From: Streptomyces sp. NRRL S-350
GTDB lineage: Bacteria > Actinomycetota > Actinomycetes > Streptomycetales > Streptomycetaceae
Assembly (NCBI RefSeq): GCF_000719705.1
Contig: NZ_JOHO01000018.1
Location: forward strand, 1-64,000
Direction of reading: 5' to 3'
DNA: 64,000 bases
Position numbers and translations under genes: made by a program. The notes beneath the pieces are model-generated. The model saw only the letters and a program-made list of their open reading frames with translations. It did no database searches and was not told the DNA's origin. How positions within the stretch are numbered: the stretch's first letter is position 1; the number at the start of each line of letters is the position of its first letter. Below, piece by piece: positions 36,239 to 45,269 of the stretch.

Positions 36239-36924
36239 TGATCGACGTACTCGTGGTGGACGACGACTTCCGGGTCGCGGACGTGCACGCCGCGTACGTG
36301 GCCAAGGTGCCGGGCTTCCGGGTCACCGGCACCGCGCACTCGGCCGGGGAGGCGCTGGCCGCGCTGGAGCGCCGCCCGGTCGACCTGCTGCTCCTCGACC
36401 ACCACCTGCCGGACGAGACCGGCCTGGCCCTGGTGCGCAGGCTGCGCGACCGCCAGGTGGCCTGCGACGTGATGATGGTGACGGCCGCCCGGGACGTGTC
36501 GACGGTCCACGCCGCCATGCAGCACGGCGCGCTGCAGTACCTGGTCAAGCCGTTCACCTTCGCCGGGCTGCGGGAGAAGCTGGTGGCGTACGCGCAGCTG
36601 CGGCACGCGCTGGCCGCCCCGGCCCGGGAGGCCGGGCAGGACGAGGTGGACCGGCTGTTCGCGACCCTGCGGCTCGCCGCCGCCCCGGCCGGCCCGCTGC
36701 CCAAGGGCCACTCCGCGCCGACCACCGACCTGGTGATGGGCGTCCTGCGACGGGCCGGCCGGCCGCTGTCCGCCCAGGAGGTCGCGGACGCCACCGGGCT
36801 CAGCCGCTCCACGGCCCAGCGCTACCTCAAGCAGTTGGAGCGCGACAGCCGGCTGCGGCTGACCCTCCGGTACGGCGACACCGGCCGCCCGGAGCACCGG
36901 TACGGTCTGGCGGCCCGGGCGTAG
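36238..36924 (+). CDS. response regulator, CitB/DcuR type
   Basis: 228 aa from ATG 36238 in TGATG, overlapping the kinase stop by one base. Receiver: D9/D10 acidic pair, phosphorylated D54 in LLLLDHHLPDE, T in MVTAARD, and K in YLVKPF. The C-terminal half ends in a helix-turn-helix (GRPLSAQEVADATGLSRSTA onward), with a C-terminal RYGDTGRPEHRYGL segment found in DcuR/CitB regulators. It is phosphorylated by the upstream kinase. Likely targets are the divergent ABC importer or the convergent symporter, not proven. An 18-bp tandem repeat and a terminator follow. Confidence 0.93.
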   Translation: MIDVLVVDDDFRVADVHAAYVAKVPGFRVTGTAHSAGEALAALERRPVDLLLLDHHLPDETGLALVRRLRDRQVACDVMMVTAARDVSTVHAAMQHGALQYLVKPFTFAGLREKLVAYAQLRHALAAPAREAGQDEVDRLFATLRLAAAPAGPLPKGHSAPTTDLVMGVLRRAGRPLSAQEVADATGLSRSTAQRYLKQLERDSRLRLTLRYGDTGRPEHRYGLAARA

Positions 36925-36974
36925 GCCCTGGTTCCCGGCCCGGTGGCAGGCGAGGCTACGAGGCTGCGGTCTCC

Positions 36975-37078
36975 CGTGAAGCGGCAGTCCTCCGTTGAGC
37001 GGCAGGCCCCCGTGAAGCGGCAGGCCTCCGTTGAGCGGCAGTCCCCCGTTGAGCGGCGGGACTTCGCAAGCGGCAGCC
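36975..37078. repeat. 18-bp tandem repeat, five copies plus a degenerate one
   Basis: Units begin at 36975, 36993, 37011, 37029 and 37047, with a decayed sixth at 37065. Consensus: CGTTGAGCGGCAGGCCCC with CGTGAAG and CAGTCCTC variants. It lies 50 bp after the response-regulator stop. The period is divisible by three, but no convincing gene spans it. Confidence 0.88.
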
Positions 37079-37106
37079 CAGCGGGTGTCGGCCGGGCCGG
37101 GACATG

Positions 37107-37144
37107 GGGGAACCCCGGCGGCCCCAGGCCCGCCGGGGTTCCCC
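37107..37144. terminator. bidirectional terminator
   Basis: A 15-bp perfect stem, GGGGAACCCCGGCGG (37107-37121) with CCGCCGGGGTTCCCC (37130-37144), between the convergent regulator and symporter genes. Confidence 0.88.
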
Positions 37145-37156
37145 GGGCGCGGCGGC

Positions 37157-38974
37157 TCAGGCCGCGCCCGCACCGGTGAGGGCACGCACCTCCAGCTCGG
37201 CGAACCGGTCCGCGTCCGCGGGCTCGAGCGACGTGACCGTCCCGATCCAGCCCGCCAGGAAGCCGAGCGGGATGGAGACGATGCCGGGGTTCTCCAGCGG
37301 GAACCAGTGGAAGTCGACGCCGGGGAACAGTGCCACCTTGGAGCCGGAGACCACCGGGGAGAAGAGCACCAGCACGATCGCCGGGACCAGCCCGCCGTAC
37401 ACCGACCAGACCGCGCCGCGGACGGTGAACCGCGACCAGAACAGGCTGTACAGCAGCACCGGCAGGTTGGCGGAGGCGGCGACGGCGAAGGCCAGGCCGA
37501 CCAGGAAGGCGACGTTCAGCTGCTGGGCGAAGAGGCTGATCACGATCGCCGCCGCGCCGATCCCGCCGGCGGCGAGCCGGGCGACGAGGACCTCCTGCTG
37601 CTCACCGGCCCCGGGCCCGGGCTCCTCCTCCGCCGACCGGGAGGCCGGAACGGCCTCGCCACGGCCGCGCCGCAGTCGGCCGCCTGCCGCCTGCTGTCCC
37701 CGGCCGCGCCGCCCCGGCTTCCGGGGCCGGTTGCGCCATGCGCCGGCCCAGATGTCGTGGGCGAACGCCGCCGACGAGGCCAGGGTCAGCCCGGCCACCA
37801 CGGCGAGGATCGTGGCGAACGCGATCGCCGAGATCAGCGCGAACAGCACGACCCCGCCGGTGCTGCCGTTGCCGCCGCCGAGCACCAGGGCGAGCAGCGG
37901 GACGGCGGTGTTCCCCGCCGGGTTGGCGTGCCGCACCTCGGCCGAGCCGACCAGCGCGGTCGCACCGAGGCCGAGCGCGATGGCCATCAGGTAGAAGCCG
38001 CCGACCAGGCCGATCGCCCACATCGTGGAGCGGCGGGCGGCCCGCGCGGTGGGCACGGTGTAGAAGCGGGACAGGATGTGCGGCAGGCCGGCGGTGCCGA
38101 GCACCAGCGCGAGGCCGAGGCTGAAGAAGTCCAGCCGGCTGGTGAAGGTGGCGCCGTACTTGAGTCCGGGCTCCAGGTAGCGGTGCCCGGCGCCGCTGTG
38201 CTGGGCGGCCTGGCGCATCAGTTCGCCGAGGTCGCCGTGGAAGCGGACCACCAGCAGCACGGTGAGCAGCACCGAACCGGCGGTCAGCAGGAAGGCCTTG
38301 ATGATCTGGATCCACGTGGTGGCCCGCATCCCGCCGATCGTCACGTAGACCACCATCAGGGCGCCGACCGCGATGATCGTCCAGGTCCGGGCGTGCGGGC
38401 TGTCCGTGCCGAGCAGCAGGGCGACCAGCGAGCCGGCGCCGACCATCTGGGCGACCAGGTAGAGCAGGGTGACGACGACGCTGGCACCGCCGGCGGCGGC
38501 GCGCACCTTGCGGCGGCGCAGCCGCAGCGCCAGCACGTCGGCGAGGGTGTACCGGCCGGCGTTGCGGACGAGTTCGGCGACCAGCATGAGCACGACCAGC
38601 CAGGCCACCAGGAAGCCGATGCTGTAGAGCACGCCGTCGTAGCCGTACAGGGCGATCAGCCCGGCGACGCCGAGGAAGGAGGCCGCGGAGAGGTAGTCGC
38701 CGGAGAGCGCGAAGCCGTTCTGGAGCGGGGTGAAGTCGCGGCCGCCGGCGTAGAAGTCCTCGGCGGCGTTGCCCTGGCGGCCGACCCAGAGGGTGATGCC
38801 GAGGGTGACCAGGACGACGACGGCGAACAGCACGATCGCGAGCGAGTGGTGGTCGCCGGTGGGGGCGACGGGGGGCGGGGTCGCGGTCGTCACGGCGGTC
38901 GCCGCCATGCTCGTCACCGCGTGCGTCGCCGCCGTCACCGCCGTCACCGCGTCGGTCGTCAGGGGGCTCGTCAT
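37157..38974 (-). CDS. sodium:solute symporter, cation/acetate (ActP) type
   Basis: 605 aa from ATG 38974, 5 bp after the stop of the DUF485 gene. About 13 membrane segments of the SSS family are visible, with ITLWVGRQGNAAEDFYAGGRDFTPLQNG near the first, and GDYLSAASFLG and ASSAAFAHDIW further on. It probably couples Na+ entry to acetate or similar monocarboxylate uptake, as in ActP. Odd points are a repetitive N-terminal head (VTAVTAATHAVTS) and a charged 50-residue loop rich in Arg, Gly and Glu (encoded about 37600-37735) much longer than in E. coli ActP. The DUF485 partner is a usual neighbour. Confidence 0.92.
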   Translation of the reverse strand: MTSPLTTDAVTAVTAATHAVTSMAATAVTTATPPPVAPTGDHHSLAIVLFAVVVLVTLGITLWVGRQGNAAEDFYAGGRDFTPLQNGFALSGDYLSAASFLGVAGLIALYGYDGVLYSIGFLVAWLVVLMLVAELVRNAGRYTLADVLALRLRRRKVRAAAGGASVVVTLLYLVAQMVGAGSLVALLLGTDSPHARTWTIIAVGALMVVYVTIGGMRATTWIQIIKAFLLTAGSVLLTVLLVVRFHGDLGELMRQAAQHSGAGHRYLEPGLKYGATFTSRLDFFSLGLALVLGTAGLPHILSRFYTVPTARAARRSTMWAIGLVGGFYLMAIALGLGATALVGSAEVRHANPAGNTAVPLLALVLGGGNGSTGGVVLFALISAIAFATILAVVAGLTLASSAAFAHDIWAGAWRNRPRKPGRRGRGQQAAGGRLRRGRGEAVPASRSAEEEPGPGAGEQQEVLVARLAAGGIGAAAIVISLFAQQLNVAFLVGLAFAVAASANLPVLLYSLFWSRFTVRGAVWSVYGGLVPAIVLVLFSPVVSGSKVALFPGVDFHWFPLENPGIVSIPLGFLAGWIGTVTSLEPADADRFAELEVRALTGAGAA

Positions 38975-38979
38975 GGCCG

Positions 38980-39615
38980 TCACCGCAGCTGGTCCTGGGT
39001 GTCCCAGCGCAGGCCCAGGGCGGCGCGGTCGCGCTTGGTCCGGGCGTTGCGGGCGTAGAGCCAGGTGAGCAGGAAGGTGGAGGCGAACTGCAGCAGGCCG
39101 AGCAGCCAGGCCACGTTGAGCGGGCCGGCCACCGGGGCGCGCATCAGGCCGGGCGCGGCGGCCTGGGCGGCCACGTACGTCAGGTACCAGCCGAGGAAGA
39201 CGCCGGCGACCGGGAAGACGAACGACCGGTAGCTGCGGCGGATGTCCTGGAAGGCCGCGCTGGCCTGGACGGCCCGGTAGACCTCGGTGCTGTCGACGGC
39301 CTGAGGGGCGGGCGCGGCGGCCCGGGCCCCCGGGCCGGCCTGGACGTCGGCCTCCGGCGAGGCCGCTGCGGCCGGCGCCACCAGGTGCGGGGCCGTCGCG
39401 AGCGCCGGCTGGTCCGTCGGGGCGGGGTCCGTACGGGCGGGAGCGGGCTGCGCCGGTACCGCCGTTCGGCGGTGCGGGGGCGATGGCGGGGTGTCGGCGG
39501 GGGCGGCGGCAGCCGGAGCGGCCCACCAGTCGAAACGCTGCCCCTGCCCGGGACTGCTCGTCTGCTGCTGTGGCACTGCTGCTCCTGCGACGGCCGGACG
39601 TTCTGACCCGACCAT
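38980..39615 (-). CDS. DUF485 membrane protein
   Basis: 211 aa. The first 105 residues are Pro/Ala-rich and disordered. The DUF485 domain follows (about 112-200): EVYRAVQASAAFQDIRRSYRS, then two membrane segments (VFPVAGVFLGWYLTYVAA and NVAWLLGLLQFASTFLLTWLYA). The family accompanies ActP-type symporters (yjcH-actP in E. coli) and is thought to assist or regulate them. The gene is 5 bp from the symporter, so they are cotranscribed. The long N-terminal extension is unusual compared with the roughly 100-residue E. coli protein. Confidence 0.88.
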   Translation of the reverse strand: MVGSERPAVAGAAVPQQQTSSPGQGQRFDWWAAPAAAAPADTPPSPPHRRTAVPAQPAPARTDPAPTDQPALATAPHLVAPAAAASPEADVQAGPGARAAAPAPQAVDSTEVYRAVQASAAFQDIRRSYRSFVFPVAGVFLGWYLTYVAAQAAAPGLMRAPVAGPLNVAWLLGLLQFASTFLLTWLYARNARTKRDRAALGLRWDTQDQLR

Positions 39616-39701
39616 GATGTCGGCCGCCGAACCGCGCCCCTGACCATCACAGACACCTTCACTCGATGAGGTGATCGATGATCCGACAGACGCTCATCGG
39701 A

Positions 39702-40394
39702 CTACTGCTGCGTACCGGTGATTCCGTGTCGGAACGCGTATGCGACGGCCTGCGCCCGGTCCCGCACCGCGGTTTTGGCGAACAGGTTGTTGATGTGGGT
39801 CTTCACGGTGGCCTGGCTGACGAACAGCCGCCGGGCGATCTCGGCGTTGGAGAGCCCCTCCGCGATCAGTCCGAGCACCTCGGCCTCCCGGACGGTCAGC
39901 CCGTCGGGCAGCTCCCCCGGCCGGACGGCAGGCCGTTCGGCCATCGGCATCGACCGCCCCGGGGGCTCCGACAGCCGCTCCAGCAAACGGAGTTGGACCT
40001 GCGGGGAGAGCCCGGCCGCACCCGCCCGCACGTCCGCGACGGCCCGGGCGATCTCCTCCGCGCCGGCGTCCTTGGTGAGGTAGCCGCGCGCCCCGGCCCG
40101 CAGCGCCGGGAACAGCGAGTCGTCGTCGGCGTAGGTGGTCAGCACCACGACTTCGGTCTCCGGGTGCGCGGCCCGGATCCGCCTGGTCGCCTCGACGCCG
40201 TCGCAGCGCGGCATCCGCAGGTCCATCAGCACCACGTCCGGGTGATGACGCTCCACCAGGGCGACGGCTTCCTCCCCGTCGCCCGCCGCGCCGACCACCT
40301 CGATGCCGGGCAGCAGCCCCAGCAGCATCACGATGCCCTCGCGCACCACCGTCTGGTCGTCCGCCACCAGCACCCTGGTAACCGCTCCCGTCAT
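39702..40394 (-). CDS. NarL/LuxR-family response regulator
   Basis: 230 aa from ATG 40394, whose ATGA overlaps the stop of the kinase gene. Receiver: D12/D13, phosphorylated D58 in VVLMDLRMP, T in LTTYADD, and K in YLTKDAG. The C-terminal LuxR helix-turn-helix begins LTVREAEVLGLIAEGLSNAE and continues through VKTHINNLF. It is a transcription factor activated by the upstream histidine kinase. Order in the operon: DUF1453 gene, kinase, regulator. Confidence 0.93.
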   Translation of the reverse strand: MTGAVTRVLVADDQTVVREGIVMLLGLLPGIEVVGAAGDGEEAVALVERHHPDVVLMDLRMPRCDGVEATRRIRAAHPETEVVVLTTYADDDSLFPALRAGARGYLTKDAGAEEIARAVADVRAGAAGLSPQVQLRLLERLSEPPGRSMPMAERPAVRPGELPDGLTVREAEVLGLIAEGLSNAEIARRLFVSQATVKTHINNLFAKTAVRDRAQAVAYAFRHGITGTQQ

Positions 40395-41566
40395 GCCGGC
40401 ACCCGCAGCAGCACGCGCCACCCTCCGTCCTCCGGTCCCGCCAGCAGCGTGCCGCCCAGCAGTTCCGCACGTTCGCGCATTCCCAGCAGACCGTACCCGC
40501 TGCCGCTCGCCGCCAGCTCCGCCGGCGCCGACTCCCCCGCGGACCGGCCGCGCGGCGCCCGGCGGTCGCGCACCTCCAGCTCCACCTCCCCGTCCAGGTA
40601 CCGCAGTTCGACGGCGAACCGGGCACCCGGCGCATGCTTCCGGACGTTGGTCACCGCCTCCTGGGCGGTGCGCCGCACGGCGAGGCCGGCCTCGGCGGCC
40701 AGCGGCCGGGGCGTGCCGGTGACGGTGAGCACGGCCCGCTCCCGCTCGGTCAGTTCCACCAGGAACTCCCCGACCGGGGTCAGCTCCCCGCGCAGCGCGG
40801 ACAGCGCCTGCCGGGTCTCGGCCAGCCCGTCCTGCGCCATCCGCCGGGCTGCGACGACCCGTTCGCGGATCTGCTCCCGCTCCGTTCCGGCGTCCAGCAT
40901 CAGCCGGGCCGCCTCCAGGTGGACCAGCTGAGCGGAGAGGCTGTGGGCGAGCACGTCGTGGATCTCCCGGGCGATCCGGGCCCGTTCGGCGAGCGCCGCG
41001 CTCTCCGCCTCGGCCGCGCGGGCGGCGCGCTCCTGGGCGAGCAGCCGGCGGGCGGTGCCGCGCGCCTCGATGTCCAGCCGCAGCAGGAAGCCGAGCAGGG
41101 TGGCCCCGCCGATGGTGGCGGCGTTGCTGAGCCAGCTCGACCAGCCGGCCGCGGTGTACGAGCCCAGCGCAGCGGCGGCGGTGAGCAGCGCGGGCGCGAC
41201 CGGCAGGCGCACCAGGGCCGTGACGGCCAGCCCGATCCAGAGCGTGTCGGCGAGCGTGTAGGCCTGCCCCCGGTTGGCCAGCCAGGCGGCGCCGACCAGG
41301 GCCCCGGCCAGCAGGTAGGTGGCTGCGGGGCGCTGCGCCCTGCTGGCCTGGAAGTAGGCGGCGCAGAGCAGAACGGCCCCGGCCAGCCCGGCCGCCGCGA
41401 CCGCCGCCGCCCAGCCGCTCTGCTTGCCGCCGGAGAAGGTCGCCCAGCCGACGACGGCCATCAGGACGATCCGGCCGAGCCCGGTCAGGACCCGCCGCGG
41501 TCGGCTCTCGGCCTCGCGCTCCAGCCCCTCCCGGGACGGCCAGCGGGTCCAGTACCACCCGGCCAC
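40391..41566 (-). CDS. sensor histidine kinase, NarX/DesK type
   Basis: 391 aa from GTG 41566, preferred over GTG 41587 because GAGGAGG lies 5 nt upstream. Several hydrophobic segments fill residues 30-165 with little outside the membrane, so it probably senses membrane or intramembrane signals. HisKA_3 phosphoacceptor H203 is in RIAREIHDVLAHSLSAQ. The HATPase is the short type with QEAVTNVRKHAPG and GYGLLGMRERAELLGG. It phosphorylates the overlapping NarL-type regulator. The DUF1453 gene lies 68 bp upstream on the same strand. Confidence 0.92.
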   Translation of the reverse strand: MAGWYWTRWPSREGLEREAESRPRRVLTGLGRIVLMAVVGWATFSGGKQSGWAAAVAAAGLAGAVLLCAAYFQASRAQRPAATYLLAGALVGAAWLANRGQAYTLADTLWIGLAVTALVRLPVAPALLTAAAALGSYTAAGWSSWLSNAATIGGATLLGFLLRLDIEARGTARRLLAQERAARAAEAESAALAERARIAREIHDVLAHSLSAQLVHLEAARLMLDAGTEREQIRERVVAARRMAQDGLAETRQALSALRGELTPVGEFLVELTERERAVLTVTGTPRPLAAEAGLAVRRTAQEAVTNVRKHAPGARFAVELRYLDGEVELEVRDRRAPRGRSAGESAPAELAASGSGYGLLGMRERAELLGGTLLAGPEDGGWRVLLRVPA

Positions 41567-41634
41567 GGGTGCCTCCTCGGTGCTCACGGCGGTCTGGGTC
41601 GGTTCAGCGGCGTGGATCAGAGCGGCGGTGCGGA

Positions 41635-42120
41635 TCAGTGCAGCAGGGCGGTGTTCCGCGCGGGCTCCAGCATCCGGGCCCTCCAGTTCACCACGAGCGA
41701 GCGGACCAGCAGCATGACCGCCATGCCGAGCATCAGCGCGCTGCCCGCCTGGTGGACGTGCAGGGCCGTGCCGAGGCCGTACAGGCCGGCCCGGATGGCG
41801 ATCATCCCGCCCCAGGCGGCCATCGTGGCCGTGGTGCCCTTGGCCAGGACGGTGCCGTCGGCGTCCCGCCAGAGCCGCACGGTCCAGCCCCAGACGGAGC
41901 CCATGGCGAGCACCGTGACCAGGCCGGCGGCCAGCAGGGCGGTCGAGACCACGGTGTGCCGGTGGTCGATGATCTGCGGGTCGCGCAGCGCGAGCACGCC
42001 CAGGATCAGCGGCAGCAGCCAGAAGCGGCGCTCGGAGTCCAGACGCTGGACGCGCATCTGGCGCTGGGCCACCAGGACCGCCACCGCGACGATCACGAGG
42101 AGGTTGGCGAGGGCACTCAT
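41635..42120 (-). CDS. DUF1453-like membrane protein
   Basis: 161 aa, ATG 42120 behind GGAG. Four or five hydrophobic segments are visible (for example NLLVIVAVAVLVAQ at the N-terminus and ALMLGMAVMLLVRSLVV near the end), with short basic loops. The pattern fits DUF1453, a small membrane family seen near two-component systems in Streptomyces. It could supply a signal to the downstream kinase, but that is inference. It shares the operon with the kinase and regulator. Confidence 0.7.
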   Translation of the reverse strand: MSALANLLVIVAVAVLVAQRQMRVQRLDSERRFWLLPLILGVLALRDPQIIDHRHTVVSTALLAAGLVTVLAMGSVWGWTVRLWRDADGTVLAKGTTATMAAWGGMIAIRAGLYGLGTALHVHQAGSALMLGMAVMLLVRSLVVNWRARMLEPARNTALLH

Positions 42121-42232
42121 GGGAGTTTCTCCGTCCCGACGGAAGGGCTTCCACTGACCTCTCCGACGCTACGGACCGGGCCGTTCCCGCTGATCGGAGC
42201 CGGGGTGGACCTCGGGTGGAACACGAACGCGA

Positions 42233-42260
42233 GGGCCCTCCACCCCTGGGTGGAGGGCCC
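42233..42260 (-). terminator. terminator after parE
   Basis: GGGCCCTCCACC (42233-42244) pairs perfectly with GGTGGAGGGCCC (42249-42260) around a 4-nt loop, 16 bp past the parE stop. Confidence 0.9.
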
Positions 42261-42276
42261 GGCCGGACGGGGCGCG

Positions 42277-44388
42277 TCAGGCGTCGATGCGGGAGCGGTC
42301 CAGGGTGGCCGCCGAGTCGACGATGAACTCCTTGCGCGGCGCCACGTCGTTGCCCATCAGCAGGTCGAAGACCTTCTCGGCCTGCTCCAGGTCGCCCAGG
42401 TTGATCCGGCGCAGCGTGCGGTGGCGCGGATCCATGGTGGTCTCGGCCAGCTGGTCGGCGTCCATCTCGCCCAGACCCTTGTAACGCTGCACCGGATCCT
42501 TCCAGCGCAGCCCCTTGCGCTGGAACTCCAGCAGGGTGGAGCGCAGTTCGGAGTCGGAGTAGGTGTAGTGGTACTTCTCCTGGCCGCGCTTGGGGTTGGT
42601 GAGCTCGATCCGGTGCAGCGGCGGCACAGCGGCGAAGACCCGGCCCTGCTCGACCATCGGCCGCATGTAGCGGTGGAAGAGGGTCAGCAGCAGGGTGCGG
42701 ATGTGAGAGCCGTCGACGTCGGCGTCGGCCATGAAGATGACGCGGCCGTACCGGGCCTGGTCGATGTCGAACGTGCGGCCCGAACCGGCCCCTATCACCT
42801 GGATGATCGCGGCGCACTCGGCGTTCTTGAGCATGTCGCTCACCGAGGCCTTCTGCACGTTGAGGATCTTGCCGCGGATCGGCAGCAGCGCCTGGAACTC
42901 GGAGTTGCGGGCGAGCTTGGCGGTGCCGAGCGCGGAGTCCCCCTCGACGATGAACAGTTCGCTGCGGTCGACGTCGTCGCTGCGGCAGTCGGCCAGCTTC
43001 GCGGGCAGAGAGCTGGTCTCCAGCGCGGTCTTGCGGCGCTGGGCCTCCTTGTGCTGGCGCGCGGCGACCCGGGTGCGGGCGGCCGCGACGACCTTCTCCA
43101 GCACGGCCCGGGCCTGGAGCTTCTGGTCCTTCTTGGCCGAGGTGAGGAAGGCCTTGAGCTCCTTGGCGACGACGGCGGCGACGATCCGGTTGGCCGCGGA
43201 GGTGCCGAGCACCTCCTTGGTCTGGCCCTCGAACTGCGGCTCGGCGAGCCGGACGGTGACCACCGCGGTGAGGCCCTCGGTGGCGTCGTCCTTGGTGATG
43301 TCGTCCTCGGCGACGCGCAGCAGCTTGGCCGCCCGCAGCGCCTCGTTGACGGTCTTGGCCAGCGAGCGCTCGAAGCCGGTGACGTGGGTGCCGCCCTTGG
43401 GAGTGGCGATGATGTTGACGAAGGAGCGCAGCGTGGTGTCGTAACCGGTGCCCCAGCGCAGCGCGATGTCCACGCCGAGGGTGCGGGTGACCTCGGTGGG
43501 AGTCATGTGGCCGAGGTCGTCCAGGACCGGCACCGTCTCCTTGAAGGTGCCCTCCCCGCGCAGCCGCAGCACGTCGCAGACCGGCTTGTCGGGGGCCAGG
43601 AACTCGCAGAACTCGGCGACGCCGCCGTCGTAGTGGAAGACCGACTCCTCGATCTTGTCGCTCTCGGTGAGCCGCTCGTCACGCACCACGATGGTCAGGC
43701 CGGGCACGAGGAAGGCGGTCTGCCGGGCGCGGTTGTGCAGCGTCTCCAGGGAGAGCTTGGCGTCCTTGAGGAAGATCTGCCGGTCGGCCCAGTAGCGGAT
43801 CCGGGTGCCGGTACGGGTCTTCGGCACCTTCCGGGTCCTGACCAGACCGTTGGCGGGCTGGAAGGCCGCGTCCGGGCTGGTCTCCGCGAAGGTGCCGGGG
43901 GTGCCGCGGCGGAAGCTGATCGCGTGGGTGTGGCCGGAGCGGTCGACCTCGACGTCGAGCCGGGCGGAGAGCGCGTTGACGACCGAGGCGCCGACGCCGT
44001 GCAGACCGCCGGAGGCCGCGTAGGAGCCGCCGCCGAACTTGCCGCCGGCGTGCAGCTTGGTCATCACGACCTCCACGCCGGACAGCCCGGTCTTGGGCTC
44101 GACGTCGACCGGGATGCCGCGGCCGTTGTCGCGGACCTCGACCGAGGAGTCCGGGTGCAGCACGACCTCGATGCGGTCGCCGTAGCCGCCCAGCGCCTCG
44201 TCGACCGAGTTGTCGATGATCTCCCAGAGGCAGTGCATCAGCCCGCGGCTGTCGGTGGAGCCGATGTACATGCCGGGGCGCTTACGGACCGCCTCCAGCC
44301 CCTCCAGGACGAGCAGGTGCCGCGCGGTGTAGTTGGAACCGTCGTCGCCGGCCAGCAGCGCGGACGGCACGGTCGTTTCGGCACTCAC
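42277..44388 (-). CDS. parE: DNA topoisomerase IV subunit B
   Basis: 703 aa from GTG 44388 with GAGGAG upstream (ATG 44421 is a weaker option). The GHKL ATPase domain has catalytic E56 in LWEIIDNSVDEALGG, GVGASVVNAL, and the lysine-containing QTKEVLGT segment. The Toprim part shows EGDSALG and DADVDGSHI, which hold the catalytic Mg2+. It hydrolyses ATP to drive strand passage with ParC (27839-30289). The two genes are separated by about 12 kb, as in other Streptomyces. It is terminated by a 12-bp perfect stem. Confidence 0.95.
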   Translation of the reverse strand: MSAETTVPSALLAGDDGSNYTARHLLVLEGLEAVRKRPGMYIGSTDSRGLMHCLWEIIDNSVDEALGGYGDRIEVVLHPDSSVEVRDNGRGIPVDVEPKTGLSGVEVVMTKLHAGGKFGGGSYAASGGLHGVGASVVNALSARLDVEVDRSGHTHAISFRRGTPGTFAETSPDAAFQPANGLVRTRKVPKTRTGTRIRYWADRQIFLKDAKLSLETLHNRARQTAFLVPGLTIVVRDERLTESDKIEESVFHYDGGVAEFCEFLAPDKPVCDVLRLRGEGTFKETVPVLDDLGHMTPTEVTRTLGVDIALRWGTGYDTTLRSFVNIIATPKGGTHVTGFERSLAKTVNEALRAAKLLRVAEDDITKDDATEGLTAVVTVRLAEPQFEGQTKEVLGTSAANRIVAAVVAKELKAFLTSAKKDQKLQARAVLEKVVAAARTRVAARQHKEAQRRKTALETSSLPAKLADCRSDDVDRSELFIVEGDSALGTAKLARNSEFQALLPIRGKILNVQKASVSDMLKNAECAAIIQVIGAGSGRTFDIDQARYGRVIFMADADVDGSHIRTLLLTLFHRYMRPMVEQGRVFAAVPPLHRIELTNPKRGQEKYHYTYSDSELRSTLLEFQRKGLRWKDPVQRYKGLGEMDADQLAETTMDPRHRTLRRINLGDLEQAEKVFDLLMGNDVAPRKEFIVDSAATLDRSRIDA

Positions 44389-44493
44389 GCGGCACTCTCC
44401 TCGGTGAAGTTCTTGTCTCATCGGTCACATCCGGACGGATCCGGACCAAACGCCAGTGCAGCACGCCGCACCGACATCCGTCGCTCTGTGTGC

Positions 44494-44565
44494 GCGCACC
44501 CCTCCTGCGGGTGCGCAGCAAGACGGCCCGGGCCCGCGCAGCTTGTACGCGCTGCGCGAACAAGC
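44494..44565. other. overlapping hairpins upstream of parE
   Basis: First hairpin GCGCACCC/GGGTGCGC (44494-44501, 44509-44516). Then two mutually exclusive stems: CGCGCAGC/GCTGCGCG (44535-44542, 44551-44558) or GCTTGT/ACAAGC (44541-44546, 44560-44565). They lie in the 541-bp divergent gap between parE and the DUF7455 gene, which has no coding signal. Confidence 0.4.
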
Positions 44566-44929
44566 GCCGCACCCGGGTCTGGGCCGCGGGGGCACCATCT
44601 CCTCCCGGTAGCACCGGTCCTGGCGGATCGTGGGGCCCGCCACAGGCTCCGGAACTGCCGTTATGCAGGCTACCGGGGCCCGGGACGGGGCTTATGCTCC
44701 AACCCGGCAGAGGATTATGCTACGCGGACCTCGCACCCGATCCCGATCGGACGTTCGAGCGACGGGCGGATCCCGGGAATGTCGGTACGCATGAACCACC
44801 GAGCCCCGGGGCACGTCCTCATCAACACAGCAGAATCCTCAGAGAAGAAAAGCCACGAGCGGGAACGTTTTCGGCCTGGTTGGATGTTGACCCTGGTACG
44901 ACAGCTCGTCGAGCTAGAGAAGAGGCGAC

Positions 44930-45163
44930 GTGACTACTGTTCTGACACCTGCGAGCCCGCTGACCGCGGCTGACCGCTGCGACCGCTGCGGCGCCCAGGC
45001 CTACCTGCGCGTCGTACTCGCCAGCGGCGGAGAGCTGCTCTTCTGCGCCCACCACGGCCGGAAGTTCGAGCCCGAGCTCAAGAAGATCGCCGTCGAGATA
45101 CAGGACGAGAGCGGCCGTCTCGGCGCCACCACGGCCGCAACGGCCACCGACGACGACCGCTGA
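44930..45163 (+). CDS. DUF7455 small zinc-ribbon protein
   Basis: 77 aa from GTG 44930, preceded by AGAGG and, further up, a TTGACC element (44887-44892) with AGCTAG 19 nt later as a possible promoter. The protein has CDRCG (C17, C20) and CAHHGRKF (C39, H42), a treble-clef-like zinc site, then a charged helix KKIAVEIQDESG. The family is a short actinobacterial one placed next to parE and hrdB; its function is unknown. A strong terminator follows. Confidence 0.88.
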   Translation: MTTVLTPASPLTAADRCDRCGAQAYLRVVLASGGELLFCAHHGRKFEPELKKIAVEIQDESGRLGATTAATATDDDR

Positions 45164-45228
45164 TCGCGGGCGTCGCCACCAGCAGCCAGCGTCGCGCTGT
45201 GTCCGGCCGCGCACCCAGTGCGACCGGT

Positions 45229-45269
45229 GAGCCGGGCGACCGACCCCCTCGGGGGCGGTCGCCCGGCTC
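45229..45269 (+). terminator. terminator after the DUF7455 gene
   Basis: GAGCCGGGCGACCG (45229-45242) pairs perfectly with CGGTCGCCCGGCTC (45256-45269), with further CCCC/GGGG pairing inside, 65 bp past the stop. Confidence 0.88.
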
